Of a stretch of DNA of 64,000 bases, positions 1 through 7,943 are shown one piece after another (the stretch's first letter is position 1; each line of letters starts with the position of its first letter). Under the pieces are notes generated by a model. The model was not told the origin of the DNA and made no database searches. It saw only the letters and a program-made list of their open reading frames with translations. The position numbers and the translations under genes are program-made. This stretch comes from Gemmiger formicilis (GTDB lineage: Bacteria; Bacillota; Clostridia; Oscillospirales; Ruminococcaceae), in the NCBI RefSeq assembly GCF_024462815.1, contig NZ_JANGCG010000001.1:62001-126000 (forward strand), read 5' to 3'.

Positions 1-143
1 CCGGCTTCGGCCCGCAGGGCTTTGGCGGGGCTACCACCTGCCTGGGCGTTGCCATTGAGCAGAAGCCCACCCACGTGGCCTGCCTGCCGGTGGCGGTCAA
101 CATCAGCTGCCACGTCACCCGCCGCGCCAGCCGTGAGCTGTAA
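1..143 (+). CDS. Fumarate hydratase (class I) alpha subunit, 3' end only
   Basis: The window opens inside a gene whose last 46 codons read GFGPQGFGG then a conserved VAVNISCHVTRRA ending before the stop. This is the C-terminus of the alpha subunit of the oxygen-sensitive, iron-sulphur L-tartrate dehydratase/class I fumarase family, which interconverts malate and fumarate. The beta subunit follows 12 nt downstream, supporting the assignment. The N-terminal part, with its cluster cysteines, lies outside the window, so fumarase and tartrate dehydratase cannot be separated. Confidence 0.85.
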   Translation, partial: GFGPQGFGGATTCLGVAIEQKPTHVACLPVAVNISCHVTRRASREL

Positions 144-155
144 GGGAGGCTGAAT

Positions 156-722
156 ATGCAATACAAATTGAACACGCCGCTTTCCAAACAGGATCTTGCG
201 CCGCTGCAGGCAGGGGATACCGTGTTGCTCTCCGGCGTGGTGTACACCGCCCGCGACGCCGCCCACGCCCGTATGATGGAGCTGCTGGATAAGGGCGAAC
301 CGCTGCCGTTCCCGATAGAGGGCGCGGCCATCTACTATGTCGGCCCCACGCCGGAACGCCCGGGCTGTGCCATCGGCGCGGCCGGGCCCACCACCTCCGG
401 CCGTATGGACGCCTACACGCCGCGTCTGCTGGATTTGGGCCTTGCCTGTATGATTGGCAAGGGCAAACGCACCGAGGCTGTCAAGCAGTCTGTTGTAAAA
501 AATGGTGCGGTGTATCTCGCCGCCATTGGCGGTGCGGGCGCTCTGATGGCGGGCAGCGTGCAGAGCTGTGAAATCATTGCGTGGCCGGATTTGGGCTGTG
601 AGGCCGTGCGTAAGCTGGTTGTCAAGGACTTCCCACTGACGGTCCTGCTGGACACCTACGGCGGTGATTTGTACCAAAGCGGCCCGGCCGCTTATCTGGC
701 CAGCCGGGGAACACAGCTATGA
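156..722 (+). CDS. Fumarate hydratase (class I) beta subunit
   Basis: 188 residues, the normal length of a separate class I fumarase/tartrate dehydratase beta subunit (swivelling domain). The motif YYVGPTPERPG, then GPTTSGRMD and GKG near residue 107, are typical of the substrate-binding C-terminal domain. The start follows an AAGGGAGG ribosome site. It would pair with the alpha subunit just upstream to form the Fe-S hydratase that links malate and fumarate in the cytoplasm. The stop overlaps the sortase start (ATGA), so the three genes are probably co-transcribed, although no functional link to a sortase is obvious. Confidence 0.88.
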   Translation: MQYKLNTPLSKQDLAPLQAGDTVLLSGVVYTARDAAHARMMELLDKGEPLPFPIEGAAIYYVGPTPERPGCAIGAAGPTTSGRMDAYTPRLLDLGLACMIGKGKRTEAVKQSVVKNGAVYLAAIGGAGALMAGSVQSCEIIAWPDLGCEAVRKLVVKDFPLTVLLDTYGGDLYQSGPAAYLASRGTQL

Positions 723-1462
723 GCCGCAAAAAAGCAGCGCGGTGCCTGGGGCTCTGCGCACTGGCGCTGGCTGTCTGTGTTGCTCTTGCGGCGGCGCTTG
801 TCATTACGAAAAATAAACAGCAGGCGGAGGCGGCGGCCAACGCTGCCGCCGCCAGTGAGGCAGCCGCCCGCGCAGCGGAGGAAGAAGCTGCGCGGGCCGC
901 CAGCGAGGCCGCCGCACAGGCTGCTGCAGAAGCGGAAGCTGAGCGCCTTGCCGAAGAAGCCGCCGCCAAGCGCACCGAGCAGGTGGCCGCCGCACAGGCC
1001 GAGCATGACAGTGTGCAGTACGGGGATAAGCTCGGCCGTGTCTGGGTCGAGGGCACAAAGGTAGACTGTGACCTCTATTGGGGTGACAGCGAGGGCCAGT
1101 TCAGCCGCGGCGCGGGCTGCCGCGCCGAGAGCGACTGCGTCCTGCCCGGCGAGAACGGAACCGTCTTTATCGGCGGCCACACCGGCAGCTATTTTTCGGA
1201 TTTAGGCTCCACGCAAATCGGCTCCATCATCCATCTGGAAACAGACTGGGGTGATTTTACCTATCAGGTGACCGATATGCAGGTGATTCTGGAAACCGAC
1301 ATTGACAAGGTGCGTCTGAACGCCACCGAACCGAGCGTGATTCTCTACACCTGTTACCCCTTCGGCATCCTGACCCACACCACCCAGCGCTACGCGGTCT
1401 ATGCAGACCCCGTCGCTGCCGACGAGTACGGCGTCATCCCCGCCGAATCCACCGCAGAATAA
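719..1462 (+). CDS. Class D-like sortase with alanine-rich stalk
   Basis: 247 residues. An N-terminal signal-anchor helix (about residues 7-30) is followed by a very Ala/Glu-rich segment (about 35-100) that should form a long helix or coiled-coil stalk outside the membrane. The sortase barrel follows, with catalytic His154 (in GGHTGSYF), Cys212 (in LYTCYPFG) and Arg224 (in TTQRYAVYAD). TCYPF and QRYxVxA are the class D pattern. Sortases cleave sorting signals and join proteins to peptidoglycan or each other. No LPxTG-type substrate or pilin gene is visible nearby, so it looks like a housekeeping or orphan enzyme. A terminator follows. Confidence 0.85.
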   Translation: MSRKKAARCLGLCALALAVCVALAAALVITKNKQQAEAAANAAAASEAAARAAEEEAARAASEAAAQAAAEAEAERLAEEAAAKRTEQVAAAQAEHDSVQYGDKLGRVWVEGTKVDCDLYWGDSEGQFSRGAGCRAESDCVLPGENGTVFIGGHTGSYFSDLGSTQIGSIIHLETDWGDFTYQVTDMQVILETDIDKVRLNATEPSVILYTCYPFGILTHTTQRYAVYADPVAADEYGVIPAESTAE

Positions 1463-1466
1463 ACCA

Positions 1467-1507
1467 AAAGCGAGGCTCCACCCACCCGGGTGAAGCCTCG
1501 CTTTTTT
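1467..1507 (+). terminator. Rho-independent terminator after sortase
   Basis: The arms AAGCGAGGCT and AGCCTCGCTT close a GC-rich loop and are followed by a T-run. It ends the fumarase-sortase transcript and, on the other strand, lies just past the tRNA-Leu 3' end. Confidence 0.85.
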
Positions 1508-1509
1508 GG

Positions 1510-1590
1510 TGCGGCTAACAGGACTTGAACCTGCACGTCGGGGACACTGGACCCTAAAACCAGCGCGTCTGCCAATTCCGCCATAGCCGC
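1510..1590 (-). tRNA. tRNA-Leu (anticodon TAG)
   Basis: A long-variable-arm tRNA on the minus strand. The acceptor arms GCGGCTA and TAGCCGC pair, the D-arm contains GGCAGACGCG, the seven-base anticodon loop is TTTAGGG (TAG, reading CUA) and the T-arm contains GGTTCAAGTCC. The anticodon stem closes with a T-T mismatch. The discriminator is A. A genomic CCA is not clearly present at this gene. Confidence 0.9.
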
Positions 1591-1601
1591 ATAACAAACA
1601 T

Positions 1602-1630
1602 AGTATACTGTTTTTTGCGGGGATTGTCAA
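1602..1630 (-). promoter_or_regulatory. Sigma-A promoter for tRNA-Leu
   Basis: On the minus strand a perfect TTGACA (1625-1630) is followed after 17 nt by TATACT (1602-1607), 11 nt upstream of the tRNA-Leu 5' end. Spacing and sequence fit a strong housekeeping promoter. Confidence 0.8.
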
Positions 1631-1724
1631 TGAGAAAAACGTGCCTTCTGTCCCTTATGAAACTATGACTGCAACATAATCCGCACGGCAACGGCACATA
1701 CTATCGCTAAAGTGAGGGATAGTT

Positions 1725-2936
1725 ATGCGCAAAAGTGGCTTTTGGCGGCGCGCTGCGGCGGGGACGGTGGTTCTGGCACTGGCTGGCGCGGCCGTACTGG
1801 CAGGGCTTGCGGCGTCACTGCCGGATACGCTCTATACCGACGGTGCACTGCACGAGCTGACAGTTGCGTCAATGCCGTATCTTTCGGCAAAGAGCCGGCA
1901 GGGGCAGCTGCCTGCGGACAGCGCCGTGCCGGACAAAAGCGGCAATGTCACGCTTGCGCTGTTCGGCGTTGTGCCGGTCAAAACGGTGCGCGTTGTCAGC
2001 ACCGAGCGCCGCACGGTGCGGGTTTGCGGCACGCCCTTCGGTGTCAAGCTGTTCTCGGATGGTGCACTGGTGGTGGCTTTTTCAGACCGCTACACCGCGC
2101 TGGGCAGCGAGAATCCCGGCAAGGCGGCGGGACTGCGGCTGGGAGATCTGATTATCTCGGCGGGCGGCAGGGCGGTGCGCAGCAATGATGACCTGACAGA
2201 AGCCATTCGCGCGGCGGGCGGTGCGCCGCTTACGGTGGTCTACCGCCGGGGCGGCACGCAGCACACAGCGCAGCTGACGCCTGTGCAGGATGAAAACGGC
2301 GAGTATAAGGCGGGCGTCTGGGTACGCGATTCGGGGGCGGGCATCGGCACAATGAGCTTTGTGGACACGTTGCACGGTACCTTTGCCGGGCTGGGCCACT
2401 CCATCAGTGACAGCGATACCGGTGCGGATTTGACGCTGCTCTCCGGCGAGATTGTCCCGGTCACCATCACCGGCTGCATCCGCGGCGCGGCAGGCAGCCC
2501 GGGGGAGCTGCGCGGTGAATTTTCCGCCTCCGCGGTGGGGCGCGTGCTGGCCAATGACACAGCAGGCATCTATGGCAGCTACAGCGGCCCGGCAATAGGG
2601 CAGGAACTCCCGGTTGCCAATCTGCAGGAGGTCAAGGTTGGCGATGCGGAGCTGTGGGCAACCGTGCAGGGGGTGACCGCCAAGCCATATAAAGTTAAAA
2701 TAGAGCAGGTCAATATGACAGGCACTGACAAAAACAGGAATCTCCTGATAAAAGCCACAGACGAATCGTTACTGGAAATAACCGGCGGTATCGTGCAGGG
2801 GATGAGTGGAAGCCCTATTGTGCAGAACGGACGTCTGGCCGCGGTGCTGACCCATGTACTGGTCAACGACCCGACAGAAGGATATGCAATCTTTGCGGCA
2901 ACTATGTTGGAAAAGGCGGATGCCGTCGCAAAATAA
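1725..2936 (+). CDS. spoIVB: SpoIVB peptidase (sporulation signalling serine protease)
   Basis: 403 residues: an N-terminal membrane anchor (about 10-30), a PDZ domain (about 115-185, with GLRLGDLII) and a C-terminal S55 peptidase domain. The catalytic histidine is His225 in GLGHSISD and the nucleophile is the serine of GMSGSPI near residue 361-363. In spore formers SpoIVB is secreted by the forespore into the intermembrane space, where it cleaves SpoIVFA to release pro-sigma-K processing. The order spoIVB-spo0A is conserved across Firmicutes and is kept here, strongly supporting the call. Confidence 0.95.
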   Translation: MRKSGFWRRAAAGTVVLALAGAAVLAGLAASLPDTLYTDGALHELTVASMPYLSAKSRQGQLPADSAVPDKSGNVTLALFGVVPVKTVRVVSTERRTVRVCGTPFGVKLFSDGALVVAFSDRYTALGSENPGKAAGLRLGDLIISAGGRAVRSNDDLTEAIRAAGGAPLTVVYRRGGTQHTAQLTPVQDENGEYKAGVWVRDSGAGIGTMSFVDTLHGTFAGLGHSISDSDTGADLTLLSGEIVPVTITGCIRGAAGSPGELRGEFSASAVGRVLANDTAGIYGSYSGPAIGQELPVANLQEVKVGDAELWATVQGVTAKPYKVKIEQVNMTGTDKNRNLLIKATDESLLEITGGIVQGMSGSPIVQNGRLAAVLTHVLVNDPTEGYAIFAATMLEKADAVAK

Positions 2937-3009
2937 AAAATCCGGAAGAAAGCCGTCTGTTCGGAAAAAAGCAGAAAGAACAAACGCGACAGAGCATAAG
3001 CGCAAATTT

Positions 3010-3077
3010 TGTCGAAACAGTGCGGCAAACCGCAGAAGCAGGGCGAAAGAGCGCGAAAAAGAGAAAAACTTGTCGAA
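3010..3077 (+). promoter_or_regulatory. Two Spo0A boxes upstream of spo0A
   Basis: The 0A-box core TGTCGAA occurs twice on the plus strand, at 3010-3016 and 3071-3077, 61 nt apart, between spoIVB and spo0A. Both are exact matches to the known consensus and both lie upstream of the predicted promoter, which suggests autoregulation by phosphorylated Spo0A. Seven-base matches can occur by chance; the location is the supporting evidence. Confidence 0.65.
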
Positions 3078-3117
3078 CGAAAGTTGGCCGAAATCACAAA
3101 TAAATGAAGATTCCCTA

Positions 3118-3146
3118 TTGCGAGAAGTGGAAATTTATGGTAAAAT
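3118..3146 (+). promoter_or_regulatory. Putative promoter of spo0A
   Basis: TTGCGA (3118-3123) and TAAAAT (3141-3146) are separated by 17 nt. They lie 79 nt before the spo0A start codon and just downstream of the two 0A boxes. Confidence 0.55.
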
Positions 3147-3224
3147 TACCATCGTAAACAGAACTTGAGCAGGGTTTACGCGCAGAAATATGCGCAGCTC
3201 AGAAAGTATGGAGGGTATGCAACG

Positions 3225-3983
3225 ATGGAAAAGATCAAATTTGTGATGACTGACACGGATGCACAGGTGTCCGCCCTATGCAGCAGAGCCTTGGAGGACA
3301 AGGGCGTTGCCGTGACCGTCTGCGAGAAGAACGGCAGCAAGGCCTTAGAGACCCTGTTGACCGTACATCCGCAGGCGGTTCTGCTGGATGCCTTTATGCC
3401 CGATCTGGACGCCATCACGGTCAAGCAACGGTACGAGGCCCAGAACACCAGCAACACCCGCACAGTGTTCTTTGTGACCGGGGCCTTCCAGAGCGAGGAG
3501 ATGGAGCAGGAGCTGTTGGACAGCGGCTTTTCGTTCTTCTTTGTCAAGCCGTTTGATGAAACCGTGCTTGTCAACCGTGTGCTGAAGGCCGCGGGCACCA
3601 CACAGCGCCCGCAGGCGGTCTCGCTGGACAGCGATGAGCTGACAGTGACCGAAATCCTGCACCAGATTGGCGTACCGGCGCACATCAAGGGGTACCAGTT
3701 CCTGCGCGATGCCATCCTGCTGACCATCGCCGACCACGGATACATCAATGCCGTCACCAAGCGCCTGTACCCGGAAATTGCCAAGCGCAATATGACCACG
3801 GCCAGCCGTGTGGAACGCGCCATCCGCCACGCCATCGAGGTTGCGTGGGACCGCGGCGATGTGGACACGCTGAACAGCTACTTCGGCTATACCATCCACA
3901 ATCTGCGCGGCAAGCCCACGAACAGCGAGTTTATTGCCATGATCAGCGATAAAATCCGGCTGGACAAAAAGCGCCACGCCTGA
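3225..3983 (+). CDS. spo0A: Spo0A sporulation response regulator
   Basis: 252 residues. Residues 1-120 are a receiver domain with the phospho-acceptor Asp55 (LLDAFMPD) and Lys108 (FVKPFD). The C-terminal 110 residues are the Spo0A DNA-binding domain, with the recognisable TAxRVERAIRHAIEVAW signature (here TTASRVERAIRHAIEVAW). I chose the ATG preceded by GGAGGG; an upstream in-frame TTG is less likely. The usual acidic pair near residue 10 is Asp-Thr-Asp instead of Asp-Asp, a mild departure in the Mg site. It is the master switch for entry into sporulation and binds 0A boxes. Confidence 0.95.
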   Translation: MEKIKFVMTDTDAQVSALCSRALEDKGVAVTVCEKNGSKALETLLTVHPQAVLLDAFMPDLDAITVKQRYEAQNTSNTRTVFFVTGAFQSEEMEQELLDSGFSFFFVKPFDETVLVNRVLKAAGTTQRPQAVSLDSDELTVTEILHQIGVPAHIKGYQFLRDAILLTIADHGYINAVTKRLYPEIAKRNMTTASRVERAIRHAIEVAWDRGDVDTLNSYFGYTIHNLRGKPTNSEFIAMISDKIRLDKKRHA

Positions 3984-4093
3984 AAACGGAACAGAACTAC
4001 AGTATGGAATCGTATGGCCCTTCTGCGCCGGGTAGGCGCAGAGGGCTTTTCTGCGTTTTCCGAAAAAAATCACGAAAAAATCCGGAATCGCGC

Positions 4094-4122
4094 TTGACAA
4101 GCCTTCCGAAATCCTGTATAAT
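4094..4122 (+). promoter_or_regulatory. Consensus promoter for tRNA-Phe/tRNA-Gly
   Basis: TTGACA (4094-4099) and TATAAT (4117-4122) with exactly 17 nt between them form a full consensus sigma-A promoter. It ends 14 nt before tRNA-Phe. Confidence 0.9.
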
Positions 4123-4136
4123 CACTACTGTTGTTT

Positions 4137-4212
4137 GCCTCTGTAGCTCAGTCGGTAGAGCAGGGGACTGAAAATCCCCGTGTCATTGGTTCGATTCCGA
4201 TCGGAGGCACCA
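4137..4212 (+). tRNA. tRNA-Phe (anticodon GAA)
   Basis: 76 nt with encoded CCA. The acceptor pair is GCCTCTG/CGGAGGC, the anticodon loop CTGAAAA gives GAA, and the T-arm contains GGTTCGATTCC. It is co-transcribed with tRNA-Gly 6 nt downstream. Confidence 0.96.
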
Positions 4213-4218
4213 TTTTAT

Positions 4219-4294
4219 GCGGCCGTAGCTCATCTGGTAGAGCGCCACCTTGCCAAGGTGGAGGTAGCGAGTTCGAGCCTCGTCGGCCGCTCCA
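4219..4294 (+). tRNA. tRNA-Gly (anticodon GCC)
   Basis: 76 nt with encoded CCA. The acceptor pair is GCGGCCG/CGGCCGC, the anticodon loop TTGCCAA gives GCC, and the T-arm contains AGTTCGAGCCT. A terminator follows within 10 nt. Confidence 0.96.
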
Positions 4295-4299
4295 CAACG

Positions 4300-4328
4300 G
4301 AACCATCCCTCCGGGGGTGGTTTTTTTG
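4300..4328 (+). terminator. Terminator of the tRNA pair
   Basis: ACCATCCC pairs with GGGGTGGT (one wobble) around a short loop and is followed by seven T residues. Confidence 0.85.
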
Positions 4329-4372
4329 TGCCCAAAAACGGCAAAAATAGTGCATACTGGCATTTTTGCCCA

Positions 4373-4402
4373 TTGACATCCGCGGCGGCGCAACAGTATA
4401 CT
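4373..4402 (+). promoter_or_regulatory. Promoter of the ECF transporter operon
   Basis: TTGACA (4373-4378) and TATACT (4397-4402), 18-nt spacing, lie 67 nt upstream of the S-component start. I saw no recognisable riboswitch in the short leader. Confidence 0.65.
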
Positions 4403-4468
4403 TAAACTGTTCCCTGATATTCTGTCACGGAACGATTGCGGTATATTATAATTAAGGAGTGCGGAATC

Positions 4469-5017
4469 ATGAAAAACAACAACATCAAAACTTTCGTTGC
4501 CGTTGGCATCGGCGCAGCTCTTTTCTTCGTTCTGGGCCGTTTTGTGGCAATCCCCAGCCCGGTGCCCAACACCAACATCAGCCTGCAGTACGCCGTTCTG
4601 GGCCTGATGGCTGCTATGTACGGCCCTGTGGCCGGCGGCCTGATTGGCTTCATCGGCCATGCGCTCATTGACCTGTCCTGGGGCGGCATCCCGTGGTGGA
4701 GCTGGGTCATCGCCTCTGCCTTCACGGGTGTTGTTGTTGGCCTGTTTGCCAAGAAGCTGAATGTGCAGGAGGGCGACTTCAACAAGGCCAAGTTTGCCAT
4801 GTTTGCCGTTGCAAACCTTATTGCGCATGCCGCTGCATGGATTGTGGTTGCCCCCGTGCTGGATATCCTGATTTATGCCGAGCCTGTCAAGAAGGTCTTT
4901 GCACAGGGCGCTTTTGCTGCCGTGTCCAACATCATCACGGCTGTCGTGGTCGGTGGCCTGCTGATTCTGGCCTACACCAAGACCATCGCCAAGAAGGGCT
5001 CTCTGGACAAGGAGTGA
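4469..5017 (+). CDS. ECF transporter S component, UPF0397 family
   Basis: 182 residues, almost entirely hydrophobic, with about five to six membrane helices. The N-terminus (KTFVAVGIGAALFFVLGRF) and the GFIGHALIDLSWGG stretch are characteristic of the UPF0397 family, whose members are the substrate-binding subunits of energy-coupling factor importers. The ATG is set by an AAGGAG site 9 nt upstream. The ATPase and transmembrane partner follow, so this is a dedicated group I ECF module. The substrate is not determined by sequence; some databases label this family as riboflavin-related. Confidence 0.88.
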   Translation: MKNNNIKTFVAVGIGAALFFVLGRFVAIPSPVPNTNISLQYAVLGLMAAMYGPVAGGLIGFIGHALIDLSWGGIPWWSWVIASAFTGVVVGLFAKKLNVQEGDFNKAKFAMFAVANLIAHAAAWIVVAPVLDILIYAEPVKKVFAQGAFAAVSNIITAVVVGGLLILAYTKTIAKKGSLDKE

Positions 5018-5033
5018 TCCTCTGTAAATCCGT

Positions 5034-5064
5034 ATGCCTTCCCACAAATGCGGGAAGGCATTTT
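5034..5064 (+). terminator. Hairpin between S component and ATPase (attenuator-like)
   Basis: ATGCCTTCCC (5034-5043) pairs perfectly with GGGAAGGCAT (5052-5061), followed by only four T residues. It may be a weak terminator or RNA stabiliser that makes S component more abundant than the ATPase. Confidence 0.55.
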
Positions 5065-5146
5065 GCTTGCATAGGCACGGCGGCACGGTGTGTGTCCGCC
5101 TGTTGTTATGCAGTGTTGTCTTAAAATTTTCCCCGCGAGGTGCCAT

Positions 5147-6871
5147 ATGGCTGAAACCAGAACCCCGATTATTTCTTTTCGGAACTTTTCCTTTCAATAC
5201 CGCGCCCAGAAGCAGCCTACCCTGCATGACATCAATCTGGACATTTACCCCGGTGAGCGCGTCCTCATTGCCGGGCCGTCCGGCAGCGGCAAAAGCACGC
5301 TGGCGGATTGCATCAATGGATTGAACCCCTTTTCCAACCCCGGAGAGTGCACCGGCACGCTGACCGTGGACGGCGTCGATGCGCCTCACAGCAGCATTTT
5401 TGAGCTGTCCGGGCACGTTGGCACGGTTCTGCAGGACCCGGATGGGCAGTTTATCGGCCTGACGGTGGGGGAGGACATTGCCTTTGCGCTGGAAAACAGC
5501 TGCACCCCGCAGCAGGAAATGTACGAAATCACCAACCGTGCCGCCGCACTGGTCGGTATTGAAAACCATTTGGAATACGCCCCGCATGAGCTTTCCGGTG
5601 GGCAGAAGCAGCGGGTAAGTCTGGCGGGCGTTATGGTGGACAAGGTCAAGGTGCTGCTGTTTGATGAGCCACTGGCCAATCTGGACCCGGCGACCGGCAA
5701 GCACGCCATTGAGCTGATTGACACCATCCAGCAAAAAACCGACACAACTGTGCTTATCATTGAGCACCGGCTCGAGGACGTGCTCTGGCGCAGCGTTGAC
5801 CGCATTGTGCTTGTCAACGAGGGACGTATTCTCGCGGATTTGCACCCGGACGAGCTGTTGTCCGGCTCTCTGCTGGCCGAGAACGGCATCCGTGAGCCGC
5901 TGTATGTCACAGCCATGCGGTACGCGGGCATTGCCATTACACCCGACAAGCACCCCGCGCACATTGACAACGTTGTGCTGGATGCAGCCGACACCGAAAA
6001 GCTGCGCGCGTGGTTCCGGGCCGCGCCGCTGCCTGCGCCCAAGCCGGCCCCGGAAACGCTTCTGGAGGTCAGGGGTCTGGGCTTCGGCTACACAAAGGGG
6101 CAAAACACCCTCTCTGATGTCAGCTTCACGATTGGCAGGGGCGAGATGGTCAGCATTGTGGGGCGCAACGGCGCAGGCAAGTCCACACTCTCCAAGCTGA
6201 TTTGCGGCTTTGAAACGCAGGACCGCGGCGAAATTTTCCTGAATGGAAAGAATCTCAAGGATGAGAATATCCGCCGCCGCGCCCAGCACATCGGGTACGT
6301 GATGCAGAACCCGAACCAGATGATTTCCAAGACGATGATTTATGACGAGGTCGCTATGGGCCTGCAGGGCAGCGGCCTGAGCGAGAGCGAGATACGCGCC
6401 AAGGTCGAGGACACGCTGAAGGTCTGTGGCCTGTATCCTTTCCGTAACTGGCCCATTTCGGCGCTGAGCTTCGGCCAGAAAAAGCGCGTCACCATCGCCA
6501 GTGTGCTGGTGCAGGACCCGGAGCTTATCATTCTGGATGAGCCGACCGCGGGGCAGGACTTCCGCCATTACACTGATATTATGGAATTTCTGCGCGGTCT
6601 GAACGCCAAGGGCGTCACGGTGGTTATGATTACGCACGATATGCACCTGATGCTTGAATATACGCCGCGTGCGCTGGTTTTCTGCGATGGGCGGCTGATT
6701 GCCGACCGTTCGGCGGTAGCGGTTCTGTGCGACCCCGCGCTGGTGGAGCAGGCCGCGCTGAAGGAAACCAGCCTGTATACGCTGGCCAACCGCTGCGGCA
6801 TTGAACCTGCGGAGAATTTTGTGGAGCGTTTCATCGCGGCTGACAGGGAGGTGCGCACAGATGGCTGCTAA
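5147..6871 (+). CDS. ECF transporter ATPase, two fused ABC domains
   Basis: 574 residues with two complete nucleotide-binding domains. The first has Walker A GPSGSGKST at about 43-51 and signature LSGGQKQR; the second has Walker A GRNGAGKST at about residue 340 and LSFGQKKR, each with a LFDEP or ILDEP Walker B. This is the fused EcfA/EcfA' form (YkoD-like), which energises an ECF importer. I chose the ATG at 5147 over an upstream in-frame start because it follows GCGAGGTG and begins the conserved domain. The last 11 nt overlap the T-component gene, indicating translational coupling. Confidence 0.92.
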   Translation: MAETRTPIISFRNFSFQYRAQKQPTLHDINLDIYPGERVLIAGPSGSGKSTLADCINGLNPFSNPGECTGTLTVDGVDAPHSSIFELSGHVGTVLQDPDGQFIGLTVGEDIAFALENSCTPQQEMYEITNRAAALVGIENHLEYAPHELSGGQKQRVSLAGVMVDKVKVLLFDEPLANLDPATGKHAIELIDTIQQKTDTTVLIIEHRLEDVLWRSVDRIVLVNEGRILADLHPDELLSGSLLAENGIREPLYVTAMRYAGIAITPDKHPAHIDNVVLDAADTEKLRAWFRAAPLPAPKPAPETLLEVRGLGFGYTKGQNTLSDVSFTIGRGEMVSIVGRNGAGKSTLSKLICGFETQDRGEIFLNGKNLKDENIRRRAQHIGYVMQNPNQMISKTMIYDEVAMGLQGSGLSESEIRAKVEDTLKVCGLYPFRNWPISALSFGQKKRVTIASVLVQDPELIILDEPTAGQDFRHYTDIMEFLRGLNAKGVTVVMITHDMHLMLEYTPRALVFCDGRLIADRSAVAVLCDPALVEQAALKETSLYTLANRCGIEPAENFVERFIAADREVRTDGC

Positions 6872-7691
6872 TACCGTTTTGAATTATATGCCGCGCAAAA
6901 GCGTGGTGCATGAGCTGACCGGCACAACCAAGCTGGCGTTTTTCCTGCTGTTCACCTTTGCCAGTATGATTACCTATAATATCTGGGTGCTGCTGGGGCT
7001 GATGGTTGTCAGCTTTGGCGCGTTCAAGCTCAGCCACATCAAGCTGCGTGAAGTCCGCTTTATGCTGGTCTTTATGCTGGTGTTTCTGGCGCTGAACGAT
7101 TTCTTCATCTTTCTGTTTGACCCCAATCAAGGCACCAAGCTCTACGGCACCCGCACGGTGCTGTGCCATCTGTTCTGGCGGTATGACCTGACAGCGGAGC
7201 AGCTGTTCTATATCCTCAATATCTCGCTGAAATATTTTGTTGCGCTGCCGGTTGCCATTCTGTTTATCTCGGCCACCAATCCCAGCGAATTTGCCGCCAG
7301 CCTGAACAGCATCGGCATTTCGTACAAGGCAGGCTATTCGGTGGCCATTGCGCTGCGGTATATCCCGGATATTCAGCGTGACTACCACGCCATCAGTCAG
7401 GCGCAGCAGGCCCGCGGCGTGGAGCTGGGCCGCAGTGAGCCCTTCTTCAAGCGGCTGAAGAACTCGGTCAGCATCCTGTTGCCGCTGATTCTGACAAGTC
7501 TGAACCGCATTGATACCATTTCCAACGCCATGGAGCTGCGCGGCTTCGGCAAGAGCGACAAACGCACATGGTACACCCGCCGACCCTTCGCCCGCAATGA
7601 CTTCATTGTCCTTGCGCTGGGTGCAATGCTTCTGCTCATCAGCATTGTTGTGACTGTCATATTTGGAAGATTCTATAATCCGTTTGTGTAA
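6861..7691 (+). CDS. ECF transporter T component (EcfT)
   Basis: 276 residues with about five membrane helices and the coupling-helix motifs QARGVELG and ELRGFGKSDKRTWY (the two A-R-G motifs of EcfT, here ARG and LRG) that touch the ATPases. The ATG overlaps the end of the ATPase gene and follows GGGAGGTG. With the genes upstream it completes an S-A-T operon for one vitamin or precursor. Confidence 0.92.
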   Translation: MAANTVLNYMPRKSVVHELTGTTKLAFFLLFTFASMITYNIWVLLGLMVVSFGAFKLSHIKLREVRFMLVFMLVFLALNDFFIFLFDPNQGTKLYGTRTVLCHLFWRYDLTAEQLFYILNISLKYFVALPVAILFISATNPSEFAASLNSIGISYKAGYSVAIALRYIPDIQRDYHAISQAQQARGVELGRSEPFFKRLKNSVSILLPLILTSLNRIDTISNAMELRGFGKSDKRTWYTRRPFARNDFIVLALGAMLLLISIVVTVIFGRFYNPFV

Positions 7692-7861
7692 AAAAGTAAG
7701 CAGGGCCTGCTGTGGCGGACCCTGCGAACCAATCTCCAAATTAACGCGCAGTAGGGGCGGGGCTCTGCTCCGCCCGCGGAGCCTACCCGATAAATGAAAA
7801 TTGCGGGCTGATGCGAGTATCAGCTCACGCAAAGCTCCCAAAAGCCTTTTCCCCAAAAAAA
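7692..7861. other. Intergenic region with GC-rich hairpin
   Basis: Between ecfT and the htpG terminator. It contains GGGCGGGGC (7755-7763) facing GCTCCGCCC (7767-7775), one wobble, with a 3-nt loop. A similar hairpin preceded by GTAGGG occurs near 12,098. No gene is supported here. Confidence 0.5.
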
Positions 7862-7915
7862 TAACCCCGCGCCGCCACAGAGGCAACTATCCTCTGCAAC
7901 GATGCGGGGCATTTT
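7862..7915 (-). terminator. htpG terminator
   Basis: An inverted repeat with CCCCGC (7865-7870) and GCGGGG (about 7904-7909), and an inner CAGAGG/CCTCTG pair, is flanked by A/T runs on both sides. Its position fits the end of htpG on the minus strand. Confidence 0.7.
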
Positions 7916-7943
7916 TATACTATAGCGGCAGCTTCATGCAGTT

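Noticed and set aside
3165..3224. Upstream TTG start for spo0A
   Set aside because: It would add 20 non-conserved residues; the ATG behind GGAGGG begins the receiver domain.
4131..4376. 81-codon ORF across tRNA-Phe and tRNA-Gly
   Set aside because: It runs through two clear tRNA genes and a terminator.
4148..6646. 832-codon ORF on the minus strand opposite the ECF operon
   Set aside because: It is antisense to three clear genes and tRNAs; long opposite frames arise in high-GC coding DNA. Its product has no recognisable motif.
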